A stretch of DNA of 64,000 nucleotides from Tausonia pullulans (taxonomy: Eukaryota > Basidiomycota > Tremellomycetes > Cystofilobasidiales > Mrakiaceae), in NCBI GenBank assembly GCA_951802195.1, contig OX637631.1, positions 248,001 to 312,000 on the forward strand, written 5' to 3'. Both the position numbers and the translations under genes were made by a program. This document shows positions 30,417 through 42,000 of this stretch, one piece after another (position 1 is the stretch's first letter; each line of letters starts with the position of its first letter). Under the pieces are notes generated by a model. The model worked only from the letters and a program-made list of their open reading frames with translations. It was not told where the DNA came from and ran no database searches.

Positions 30417-33160
30417 TCAGGCTCCGATAGCGGCGTTTCTGCCGACGCAGACCCTTCGAATGCTCATCCCAAAGGGCGTCCCCTCGGGCCCCTCCCGCGG
30501 CAGAGCCCTCAGCAGCGCGCGATGAGGCTCGCCCTCCATCGCCGCCGCAACGCCAAATTCGCCGTACCCCATCCCGGCGCCATCCTCGTCGCCATCCTCG
30601 AAGTCCTCATCGGCTGGGCTCGCGAGAAAGTGGGAAACAAGCGATGCTGTGGGCGCCTTGGATGAGAGTGAGTATAGCCGATCGGCGTATGCCCGTGAGG
30701 AGTTCGCCCCGCCCGTTGGGTACGCGCCATTGGCGGCACCCGCCGACGGAGAGAGGGTGCTATTTCCGGAAGACACCGATGCCAAAGGGTTGAGCGGGGA
30801 AAGCACAGAGGGTGTGGTTGGTGAGGCGGCGGCCGAGCCGGCCGGTGTCGCAGCAACAGCATGAGCGATGGACGGGAGACCCGCTGAGGTCAAACCGCCG
30901 GCGAGTGAGTCGCGGAAAGAGGAGAGGTTGAACGTCGACGGCGAGGAGGGAACTTTGCGACGCTGAGCGTCGGTTGAGGTAGCCGAGGAGGATCCGGAAA
31001 AGGGGTGGTAAGCTGACTCGCGGAGCGAGGCCAGCGCAGAGACTCCGCCACCGTTGGTTGCCGTTGATGGGGACGACGCCGCTGTCGTTCGCGAGCGTGC
31101 ATGGCCAGATGCTCGAGCGTCACGCTGCTGGAAGCTCTGGAGCGACGCCATGGACGGGGTCCGCTCCCTCGCCGAACCGCCTTGCCCACCAAAGTATCGG
31201 CCGCTAGGGGCACGGAGACTCGAGAAACTAGACTTCCTTAGATGCTCGAAGGCACGGTCGTCTCCAGATCCATCGTGGCCAAGCATGTGAACCCCTACGG
31301 CGGTCAACGTCAGCGAATTTGAAGCAGGCCAATCGATGGGACCGTCCGATGAAAGCTGGGGCGGCGCCGTAGTTGGCACAGTCGTAGTGAACGAGACGAG
31401 CCGCTTCGGTAGGGGCGTTCGGCGGATGGAATTCATCGACGAGTGCGAAGAGGCCGTCCTAAGGGGAGGAGGCGAGGGCTGCTGCTGGTGACGAATGCGA
31501 TCGGCGACAGATAATGCGGGGGACGGGGAAGGTATGGAGGGCTCCGCGGCGGAGGCGCCGGTTGACGGGGTGGACGGCCTTACAGAAGGCATAAGCGTCA
31601 TCGCTTGGTTGGGCGAGACCTGGGGAGACTCAAGGTGCGGGTCGCGGGTGTCGAGTTGGGCGGGTTGCGGGGTCGGGTGCGAGATCTGTCGAAACAGGGG
31701 AATGGAACCGGAGGAGTGGTCCCGGTGATGACGCGACGGCCGATTCGTCGCTGAAGGCGGAGTCGGCGAGCTCGCCCGAGCTGCAACCGGCGGAGGAGGA
31801 GGAGGAGATGGCGCAACAGGAGGCAGAGAACAAGGCCGCTCCATTCGCTGGTAGTGGTCATTCGCGATGATGGTCGAAGCGGAGCTCAGATCCCGCTCGT
31901 GGGCAACACCAGCGTCCCCCTCCCTCGACCTGCGCCGGCCGCCACCAATCTCAAGATGATCAGAAGAGCCTTCGCCGCCCCCCGACCCGTCGTCCCTCGA
32001 GATGGTTGGAGCCAGCTCAGGCGTTGGCGGGCCCGCTTCCGACTCGGCCTCCTCCGAGCGACCGCCCTGCGTCTTCTTTTGCATGGCGGAATTCCGGCCA
32101 GAGAATGACGTCGAGGGAACGATAAAGTCCGTCTGGACCTTCGGAGCACTCTGAGGGACAACATCCGAGCTTGAAGAGTGGACCCGGAACATGCCCTCAG
32201 GCTTATTGCCGCCGGCGGCGTTTCCCTTCTGCTGGTCCTCGTGCGCGCCGCTAGACGGCCGTCGGTGACGCGGCCCCTCCGAGGAGCGCTCCCGCGGTAT
32301 TGAGGGCTCCCGCGAATTTGGTTGCGAGCGGCGAGACGAGCGACGGCGTCTGCCGGCGCCCGCTGTCTGTCGGCCTACAGGAGCGGCAGTCGAGGGCGCG
32401 GCTGAGCCCGCCGCCGCGTCGTCAAAGGTCGTCTCCTTTTGGCCGGATTGGCCTTCGGCTTTGTTGTCGTCGCTGTTAGACTCCCAGTCCTCGTCGTCGA
32501 CGGCTGAGGACCGCTGGTCTCCTCTCATGACCTGGCGGTAGGGAACAAGCAGACATTTCAGGAGTTGTCGCGGGTGATAACGAGCGAATTCCTCGGTGTC
32601 GCGCGATACGAGAGATCTCACCTGCGTCCGCGTACCGTCGAGGCCTCCGAGGAAGCCATGCTTGGCTGGGGCACTCCGGCCGGGTGAGACAGGCTCGTCG
32701 ATGATGGTCGTCTTGCTCGTTGTCCGCTGGAGGGCGCCGAGGCGGGGGATGTGGGTTTCGGATCGATGCGACGTGATGCGGGGGTAGTGGTGGGCGTGCG
32801 AGCTGTGGTTTGAGTGGATCGAGGCCATCTGGAGGGAGACGTTCAAGTCAGCATGCGTAAAGGACGCAGTACGACAAGCATAACGACGAGGGGATACAAG
32901 GACGAGGGATGCGGCGGATCTGACGCGCGCTCATCTCAGTCGTACCTCGACCACTGAGGACGCCCTAAAGATGAGGAGGTCCAACTCACGTCGTCAAGGG
33001 TGCTCTTCCTCCGCTGCTTGCTACCGCCCTCAGCGTTGGACGTCATACCAAAGCCGGCGGACGTGAATCCCTTTGCCTTGTTAAGGCTCGAGGACGAGGA
33101 CGACCGGCCCTGGGATGACGACCGGCGGAGGCCCGTCGACCGATGGACCGTGGTCGGCAT
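30417..33160 (-). CDS. Disordered Ser/Pro-rich protein of unknown function
   Basis: Two exons: 33160 down to about 32992 starts MPTTVHRSTGLRRSSSQGRS and ends KQRRKSTLDD at a GTGAGT donor. A CTCCAG acceptor then continues with MASIHSNHSSHAHHYPRITS and a frame open to 30417. About 880 residues, almost entirely low-complexity Ser, Pro, Thr, Arg and Gly. Short ordered-looking pieces are TTIIDEPVSPGR, an acidic VDDEDWESNSDD, FRVHSSSSDVVPQ, and the C-terminus GMSIRRVCVGRNAAIGA. I recognise no domain. The many RxxS/SP patterns would suit a phosphorylated signalling or transcription regulator, but that is a guess. An optional in-frame 90-nt intron lies at about 32520-32620. Confidence 0.68.
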
Positions 33161-33566
33161 GGCTAGCGTGCGTGTGGGGTTGGTGTTGAGGAGGAGGGCC
33201 GGGTGAGCTGACGAAGGAGTCCCTTGATGGGCGTTGCGATGATGAAGGGTGAGAGCGAGAAGGGGTCAGGCAGTGAGCGAGACGAGACGGTCCCGCGGCC
33301 GAACCTCCCGTTGCCTGCCCGATCTGAGTGGCGCTTCCTTCTCGCAATTCCCTTGCCACAGAGTACATTTTTTCTTCATTTTATACAGATGCAGTTGATC
33401 ATTTAGATAGAATTTTGTGGAATGACAGTCCATGGCGCTGATCCTGTCGTCAAGAAGCCAGCAAGCTGCCTGACGCGTCACCCTGTCCGTGAATCGCGTT
33501 TGGCCAAGAGGACGACCCCCAACGTCCACCTTCGCTTTCTCTGCTCTGACCTCCTCTTTACACGCC
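33161..33566. promoter_or_regulatory. Divergent promoter region upstream of NTA1
   Basis: The 406 bases separate two start codons. A short A/T-richer stretch (33365-33420, TTTTTTCTTCATTTTATAC) lies mid-way and could contain the core promoter; no specific site is identified. Confidence 0.35.
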
Positions 33567-35238
33567 ATGGCCACTATCACGCCCAGACCGGGTGTCCCAG
33601 ACTACCGCGAGAAGCCTCTCCGAATCGCTGCGGTTCAGTTTGATCCCAAAGTGCGCCCGCGGCCCTGGTCCCAAATACGATTCCTCAGCTCCTCTTGCTC
33701 ACAGAAGATGGACTTGTTGCTGTGGAAAGATTCGGGAAGTTCAGCGCAATATCAAACATATCGAGGACATGCTGAAAGAGTGAAACTATCTTTGCTTGGG
33801 TTGCGCAAAAAAGTTGTCCCTGACACCCTCGCTTATTCACTTGTCCCTGGTGGATGCAGCCTCCAGCCAGGGTCGGCCGACCTGATCGTCCTCCCTGAGA
33901 TGGCGCTCACAGGCTATATGTTTGAGAGTCTCGCTGATATTGAACCCTTACTCGAGGTGAGTCGGACCCTAGCGAGAGCTGACCCCTGTACGCAGGCTGA
34001 CCAGATCTCTCAGCCCGCCAGGATTGGACCAACCTCGCTCTTCTGCCGCGCCCTCGCTCAGCGGACAGGGTCAGCTTGTCTCTCATCGGAGAGATATCAG
34101 CTCGACTGACATGCGGTCCGGCTCTCTGTCTGCCCAGCGCTTTCGTCGTCGCCGGCTACCCAGAGCGTGCCGACCCGCCCCTTGCAAGTGGCAAGGGGTA
34201 TAACTCGGCCATCGTGGTTAGCCCGACGGGTGAGGTCGTCCACAACTACAGGAAGACTTTTCTTTACGAGACCGACAAGACGTGGGCCGCCGAGGGTACG
34301 TCCCCTCCCTTTCAAGACTAGCTATGAATGTAGTCGTTGACCATCTGTTGATACTGCTGGGTGCAGGTCCGGGCTTTTCGTACATCGACTTGCCCTCTCC
34401 ACTTGGCAGAATCTGCGTTGGCATCTGCATGGTCTGTAGCCGCTCGATTGCAAACGCCTGACCGTCGTTGACACGCATTCGATCTCAGGATCTCAACCCG
34501 AAGGATTTCATTGCCCCCTTTGATGCTTACGAGCTATCCACGTTTGCCCACGACAGTATGTATGCTCTATCCCTAAACATAGTATGCAGGCTGGCCTCTG
34601 ACCCTCTCTCCTCCAGATGCCGTCGACATCCTTGTCATGCCCACCAGTGCGTCGTTCATTTCCGCACTCCTTCTGTCCTCCATTGTCTTGATCTATTCAC
34701 CCTGTCTCTCTGCAGACTGGCTTCAAGCGGAAGAAGCAGCCGCCGAGCCTTCTTCTTCCACCAGTTCTCAAGACCCCTACGAGTCGGCTGAAGGCCCCGA
34801 GGACGCCTCCTTCAGCATAATGAACTACTGGGCGCATCGGCTAACTCCGTGAGTTCATGCTCTCTTTCCTGTTTCCCCACGAGCTTCATCTGACTACGTG
34901 GACATACACGCCCGACAGACTGCACGACCCAAGCCCGGCTTTCTCGAGCGAGCCACCTGTTTCTTCTTCAGTAACAGACAACGACGGCATCGATCAGCAG
35001 CCATCTTCAACGATTAAGGGGAAGAAGACAGTGTTCGTCGCATGCAACCGGACGGGAACGGAAAAGGGTGTGTCCTTACTTTTTCAATGCTTCTATTTGC
35101 CTACTGATGACCTATAAAGGGACGACGTTCGTCGGCTCCTCCTGCGTTTTTGAACTCTCGCCCGAGCCGTCCAAGGTGGAGGTGCTCGACTGTTTGGGGA
35201 AGCGGGAGGAGATGGTCCTGTTCGTGACTCTTTCTTGA
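33567..35238 (+). CDS. NTA1: Protein N-terminal amidase, nitrilase superfamily
   Basis: Deamidates N-terminal Asn/Gln so that proteins enter the Arg/N-degron route. About 400 residues over several exons. The start MATITPRPGVPDYREKPLRI leads to IAAVQFDPK. Catalytic Glu lies in LIVLPEMALTGYMFES, catalytic Lys in VHNYRKTFLYETDKTWAAEG and catalytic Cys in GRICVGICMDLNPKDF, so the Glu-Lys-Cys triad is complete. AFVVAGYPERAD, GYNSAIVVSPTGEV, HDNAVDILVMPTNWL and TVFVACNRTGTEKGTTFVGS complete the fold. Joins tested: EDMLKD-LQPGSADL and ALAQRTG-AFVVAGY. A Ser/Glu-rich insert lies after NWL. The Met-start ATG sits in context CGCCATGG. Confidence 0.9.
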
Positions 35239-35920
35239 TCGAAAAGCTGCTATTGAAGGAGCTTTACGTCCTTGCAAGAACCGAGAGAGCGCGGCAAAAG
35301 TAGCATGAACGGGACGAACGCAGAAGTGAAAGATACTAGAAATCCTGTCTCTCCTGCGGAAACTCTAGAGTATAGTATTCATCCACTGGCGGCGCCTGAC
35401 CTCATTTGAAACATACACAGCTCTTCTCGCCAGTAAGTCAAGATAATGGCAAAACGCTGAAGCAAGAAAACATGCGAGAAAGGCCTCACGTGAACGCGAG
35501 GGGGCGGGTTAGATACCAGCATGTCGCGCTTAGCTGGCGCCGCAAGGACACGTCCGCCGGGCTCACCTTCGACAACATTTTCGATAGACCTAGTACGTTG
35601 TCTGATGGTCTGGAAGATCGAAGTAGTACGGTGCTTCCTTGCGTTATAAGGGAAACAGGATTTCGGAATCTCCAGCGTGACAATGCGCCGGAGCCGACAA
35701 GCGGGCGATCCAGGCGGCTGCCTTGGCTCCGCTTGTGCTTCTCTTTAGATTCTTCCTCAGCAATGGTAAGCCATAAGTGAACAAATGATGGAATTGTATC
35801 CATTTTGCGAGACCGGATTCGTCTCAGCCTTTGCCCTCACCCACGGGGCTGAAGGCTTGCACATGTATATCTAACTGGTCTTTCCACTCTCAGCCTTTCC
35901 TCTCATTCGCATTCTTCAAG
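35239..35920. other. Intergenic region upstream of the tyrosinase-like relic
   Basis: About 680 bases with no supported gene. An open frame at 35406-35780 (+) shows no domain or codon bias. The final 100 bases before 35921 are pyrimidine-rich, like a former leader. Confidence 0.4.
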
Positions 35921-38430
35921 ATGTCGACCCCTCCTGCTGTCAATACTCGTAGTGTTGAAGACCCTTTCTAGCCTGACGCCAAGTTATTCCCTCGGAGGCC
36001 GATCTAGGGAACTTCCTAAGGACGACATAGCTTCTGGTCCCTACATCCGGGCGCAGCGTGACTTTATCTCGCAAAATGATCCTGCTCGGCGCGACTTCGT
36101 CTAACGCCCTCCCTTCTCTTCACCATAATGCTTCCAATCGACCGCAGAGGAACAACTTGCGCTCCAGATTTTAGAATTGGGATCAAGGGAATACTTTACA
36201 TTTCCCAGGATTCGTCGATCAGTCTTAATACATCGGTCTTGGTCGCATACTGCGCGCACAGTCAGTCTTGTTTCTGTGCTAACGCACGCCAGCTCAACGA
36301 CACCCTAGCTGACCCCGATAACGTTTATATATGTTTTATACAAGAGGCAAACAGGTAAGACCCATCCCAGTGTTATGGAGGTGAGCGTTAATCGATGGCT
36401 CAGACTTCGTTCTGGTCGATCCGGAGGGCGTCGTCTGAGTTTGGCCAGGTAGCTGTCCCCCTCACGCTCAACTGAGCATCGTCGTCCACTTTCACTCGCA
36501 CCAGCAAATTCTTCAATATCGCGCCATAACAACTGGCAAGGAACACTGTTTGAAAAAGTCCTTTGGGTCCAGCCTGCGCAGGAGATCCGTCCCCCATCAC
36601 TGAGCTGCTCTCTTTAGCCCGCCTCCGTCACCTCACTGAGCTCCGTTGCGGCTCAAAGGATATTGATTCTGGGCTGCGAGTCCTTCTCTGAATCCAATCG
36701 CGGCAGCAAGGAAGACAAGGCGGTCAAGATACTTGCAGCCCGGATGGGCTGTTTGATAGGTTCGTCATACAGCTCCCTCCTGTTATGAAAATTCAGCTCC
36801 GAACTCACGAGGACTCCGCCGGATCAACAAGTAACCATACCCGATAACTGGTAAGCATCCCGTCACAGCTGGTAAATTCTATGCGCAAAGCGACGAGGAG
36901 CAACTCCTGGAATGAAGGCTCAAGCAACGTGATGTGCCGCCATCTTTGATTGCTTGCACTGATACATGAATCTCCTACTCTGTACTAGGGTATTGGAGAG
37001 TTCTATCAAAAGCATACACGACAAGTTTATGCCATTCTAGAAACCATCAAAGATTGGGACGCCATCTCAAACTACACCGTCAGCGGTATTGGCCAATCGG
37101 GCGCAGCCGCGAGCATTGAAGCCTCTTCACGGATTCATTCGCAACAAGGTGGGAGGTCAACGATGCTACATGCACAGTTCATCGTTGGCAGGCAAGCTGT
37201 CGGCTGGATGGATTGGACCACAGAGCCGAGACTTCGGTGATCTACGTGGATGCTTCCTGCGGTAGCTCCAGCCTTTGACCCGATCTTCTTCCTTTACCAA
37301 TGCAACGTCGATCGCCAATTACACTATAGCAGACACTGAACACCACCGTATTGACTACCATGACGAGGTTAGGTCAAGCTTCCTTCGCATTCAAAGGAAC
37401 CCGATTGAGATCAAGGACACAAATGAGATCGACCGAGACTGTGATCCATCTTTTTCGACCACAAGCTGATTCTCTTCTATCTGCGCTGAGCTCCGATTCT
37501 TTTCAAGTCTCAAAGTGATGACTGGCCGTCTCTAGATTGCTACCACACGAAAATATGCGAATGATTATACGATAACATCCCTCCCGGCCCATGGTCACTA
37601 CATCTGGACTTCTGTCAAGGCCCTGTATGGACCCCTCCCATATCTCTACTGAGCGCCATGTCAACTTCCACACTGGTCACCGACGTGATGTCCGCCGAAC
37701 CGTTGCCGGTTCAGTCCTGTTCGCGCTTCAAAACTGCTCGTTTCACATCCGCTCAGCCCCGCCATCCTTCATCCTCCAGCTCGAGCAGGCCCTCGTCTGC
37801 CTTTTTAGTTTCGATTTTCCTGAGCAATATACCCTTTGGACAGCACATATCTGCGTGCTGCACCATGCGTCCCTTTCCTTGTTCACCACTGACATCTACC
37901 ACGGTAGCTGTGCTTCCACTGGGGAATACCTGGGTGAACGAGCCCCACGTTGGGAGCCAGGAGGTGTTCGTTAACAAGGCTGTAGATCAGTGAGAGAACG
38001 TGGTGCTTAGGAGGACCAGGATATGAACAGTGAGAGGTTTGTGATAATAAGTCTTCGGGAAATAACCTCCTTTTTCCGAAGGGCCACTCAGCTGATCCAA
38101 CCGAGATCATGTCTATCCTCCCCTTCTACAGCTCAACCATCTGATGATGGCGCATCAGCTCGTATCGAATGCAACGCCCGATCAGATCACGGTTCATCTT
38201 GAAGAGAAGCTTCACTGGGTCATCATCTGTGTAAGCTACGTCCCTTCCTATCATGAGCCGTGAGCACGTCGACTATATCCTTGACTGACCGGCAGCAGCT
38301 CGCTCGCCTTCTCCCCTAGAACGGCGATTCCCAGCAGCGACCCTCACCTGGCTTCGCCCTAAGAGTACCTACCGTCTTGCTGGGTCCCCATCTCTATTAT
38401 GGGGCCGCAGCCCCGCGGTCCGATTTGCGA
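35921..38430 (+). pseudogene. Decayed tyrosinase-like (type 3 copper) gene
   Basis: Tyrosinases oxidise phenols with two copper ions held by six histidines. The CuB region is visible at 37270-37315 as PAFDPIFFLYQCNVDRQ, but the His pair expected before CNVDR is replaced by Tyr-Gln. Upstream, YAILETIKDWDAISNYTVSG and SIEASSRIHSQQ match the segment before CuB. Around 36515-36590, WQGTLFEKVLWVQPAQEI may be what remains near CuA. Downstream, SAFLVSIFLSNIP (about 37790) and TPDQITVHLEEKLHWVI (about 38190) resemble the C-terminal lid domain. These blocks lie in different frames with several stops between them that I could not remove by splicing. The 5' block (PDAKLFPRRPI, near 35976) is only tentatively part of it. 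Base composition is less GC-rich than in neighbours, consistent with decay. Confidence 0.58.
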
Positions 38431-39033
38431 CCCTCACGAGCACCTGGCGATCTCCAAGTACATCCAGCATGGTCAGCATGAGAACTCGGAGCAGACTCAA
38501 ATGCGCTTCGGTCTGCCAGTGTCCCTCCGATGAAGTCGCCCGCCAGCTGTGCGCCCCGCCCAGGCGCAGTCGACCGTCTGCAGGCACGTCCATCTCTCCC
38601 TCTCCATCTTCCTTTCCCCGTTCCTTCCTGGTTTTTGTCGGTGACTTCCCTCCATCGGTACACCGTATAGAGCTACTTGTGTCCCCTCCTTTCCCACCCG
38701 ACCGACCGCGCTCAGAGCGTGTGTGTATACCTCGCTCCCCCCTCGCTCTCTTCGACTGATCAAGGTGAAAATATCGACCATGGTTGGACAGACGTCTCCG
38801 TCGCTGTGTTTACTTCAACAAACAGGAGAGAGAAAATGAGAGAGAGAGAACGAGAAAAGAGAGATTCGATACGAGTCCTAACCAGCGAAATAAAAGCGAG
38901 AGGGATGGACGCCAGAAGAGATGGACCGATTGGATTGGAGAAGGAGAGAATGGAGAATCCTTTTTGGTGTGTGGGTCTGTGCTGGTCGGTGGAAGATACA
39001 TAACGGGAGGAATGGGAGGGAGGTCGAGAGCCC
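38431..39033. other. Convergent intergenic region
   Basis: About 600 bases between the tyrosinase relic and the GH63-like gene. Contains a GAGAGAGAGAACGAGAAAAG-type purine run near 38835-38870 that is the 3' UTR side of the GH63 gene. No gene seen. Confidence 0.4.
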
Positions 39034-42000
39034 TCAAAGGGCACTGTGGATCGAAGGAGGGCAATTAGTCGTGAATTGGTTGAGAAGGGGAAGAGGGAAG
39101 GGGAGGGCACGACGCACTCGGGGGAAAGGTCGCCGAGAGTGTTCATGTCCGAGGCCGAGTAGGCCGAGTACGCCGACTCGTCGCCGTATTCCGAGGGCGT
39201 GGCGATGTGCTCTGCAAGGTTATTGTCAGCGAGGAGTTGCAAGAGAAAAACAATCGAGACCCAACCCACCATCAAAGTAGTGCTTTGCCGTGCTCCTCGG
39301 CGTCCTTGGGGTTCTCGGCAGCCTGCAGCTCACACCCGTCTGCATAATGTGGTACGCGACGAGCCCGGTCCATCCAGTCTGGTGGGAGGCTCCAAGACCC
39401 CTGCCATCATTTCCATGGAAGAACTCATGGAACTGGAGGTAGTCCCGGAAGTGGGGGTCTCGGTTGAGCTTGGGGTTGCCGCCGTTGAAGGCGCGCTGAC
39501 CCTCTTCGTCGCGGGCGAAGATATGAATGAGACGGTGCTGGATCTCTTCGGCGCAGGCTCCGAGCTGAGAGTGAAAGTAAGCTTCTTAGTGAGGGTTTCG
39601 ATGAAAGAGAGAGCGCGAGAGCCAATCGCACGTTCATGTAGTCTCCCGAGCCCGTCGGGCACTCAACGAGGAGCGACTCGCCGTAGTATTGGTGGAATCG
39701 CTGGAGAGATTCGACGAGGAGGAAGTTGACGGCCAGCCAGATTGGGCCACGCCAGTTAGAGTTGCCGCCGAACATGCCGGACCGTGAGTCTCCGGGCCAA
39801 TAGGCGACGCCGAACTTTTCTCCGTTGACGTCCATCTCCCATGGGTGCTCATGATGGTAGAGGGAGAGGCTGGTGTGCACAGTGAAGGGTCAGTCGACGA
39901 CTGAGGGAGCAGAGAATGAGAGCGACCCACGAGCGGACACCAAAGTCGGAGAGGAACTCCTTTTCGTCAAGCATGCGCTCAAGGATGCGGACAAGCCGCT
40001 CCTTGGAGGCGAGCGCGAGAAGACGACGGTCAGACTTTCCACTGGCTGGAAAATGAGAGGTGTTAGTACGAAAGTAAGCACCCATGAACCAGCTCGACCT
40101 CTCCCTCACCCTTCATGTTGGCAATGTTCCTCGACGACATCTCGGGTCTGTTCTCGAGGAACCAGTCCATGCGCTTCTTGAAACCGGGGAACCGCTTGAT
40201 GACCTCCGGCTCCAAGGTGAGCGTCGCGTAGAGCGGGATGAGACCGACGAGCGAGTGGATCGGAATCTGCATCGCGTTGCCCTCACCCCACGAGATAGCA
40301 TCGTAGTAAAAGCCGTCCTCCTCGTTCCAGAGCGAAAGCGACTGGTCTTTAGGGCCCTCGAATGTCATGGCGTCCGAGATGAAGAGGAAGTGTTCGAAGA
40401 ACCTGGAGGATGTGAGTTAGGACAGCAAGTTACAACCAGAGCGCGAGCTGACACCTACTTGGAGGCAATATCCTCGTAGGTCGGGTTGTGCTTGGCAAGC
40501 TCGAGAGCGATGTTGAGCATGTTGAGGCAGAAAAAGGCCATCCAGGCCGTGCCGTCGGCCTGGCGGAGTTGGCCACCCGTTGGGAGCGGCTCGGACCGGT
40601 TGAAGGGTCCAATGTTGTCGAGACCGAGGAAGCCGCCCTCGAAAACGTTGTTGCCGCCCGAATCCTTGCGGTTGACCCACCACGTAAAGTTGATGAGAAG
40701 CTTCTGGAAGACACGCTCGAGGAAGTCGAGATCCTCGCGACCATAAAGTTTGCGCTCAATCTTGAAGACGCGGAACGTTGCCCAGGCATGGACGGGCGGG
40801 TTGACGTCGGAGAAATTCCACTCATAGGCCGGGAGGGCGCCGTCGGGCTTCATGTACCACTCGCGGGTGAGGAGGTCGAGCTGCTTTTTAGCGAACGCCG
40901 GATCGATCATCGCGAGCGGGATGCAGTGGAAGGCCGTGTCCCAGGCGGCAAAGAAAGGGTACTCCCACTTGTCCGGCATGGAGAGGATGTCGGCGATGTG
41001 CATGTGCTTCCACTCCTGATGAGGCGTAGAATGAAATTAAAAAAAATGAATCAGAGACCAGCGCTCCCTTCTTCAGGAGAGGGCTCAACGCACCCTGTTG
41101 CGGACCCACTTCCTCTCGGGAGGAGGGGGGGGCTGTCCGGGGTCTCCCTCGATCCACTCCTTTTGGATGAACTGGTAGAACTGCTTGGTCCTGGGGGAAA
41201 AGAACGAGTGAGCCATGAAAGCCAGCCAACCAAGGGAGTTTGTCGACAACCTACCACATCATGCCTCCGAGCGCCTGCCTCATGACGTTGCGAAGGTCAT
41301 CGCTGATAGGCCCGCTCGCGAGCCTCGCGTAGAACTCATCAGCATCCGTGCGCCTGTCATCGATGCCATCGTCAAACGCCTCCTCGTCCGTCACGGTGAT
41401 GTCGTCCTCCGCAGCAGCAGGTGTGAGTTTGAGTCGAACGACGACGCATCCGCCCTTGGGAGGGACGTTGAGGAACGTGTAGTTGGCTCCGGACTTAGTG
41501 CCCTCCTTGTTCGGGTTGACGAACTGACGACCACCCGCAGGGTTCGTCGGCTGAGGAGCAGCCGCGGCCGTCGGTGGCGGGGTCTGATCACTGTCCTCGT
41601 TCGTAGGAGGAGCAGCGCCATTCTTGAGATCAGCGTGGGTGTGGCTGGGAGGGAGCGAGGGCGTCTTGTTGGCAGAATGGTTTGCGTTGAGCTCCGAGAA
41701 GTTGCGGGCGGCCTCGGGCTCCTTGGGTCGGTGCGAAGGGACGATGTGATCGTGGAAGGCATCCTTAACGTAGGGGCTCTTGTTCTTTCCTCCGTAGAGG
41801 CGCTGAAGAGGGGGCCTAGATCAGTCTTTTGAACGTGGACTCGAAGATCTCGCCCAGCGCTGACGCACCTCGAAGTTGGTGTCGTTCTCCGTAAACATGA
41901 GCTCGGGGACGACGCTTGGTCCATCAACAAGGACCACACCCCCATCAGCGGGGGCAGCAGGCGCCGGCGAAGGTGAGCAGTAGAGGTGGGTCCGTCCAAG

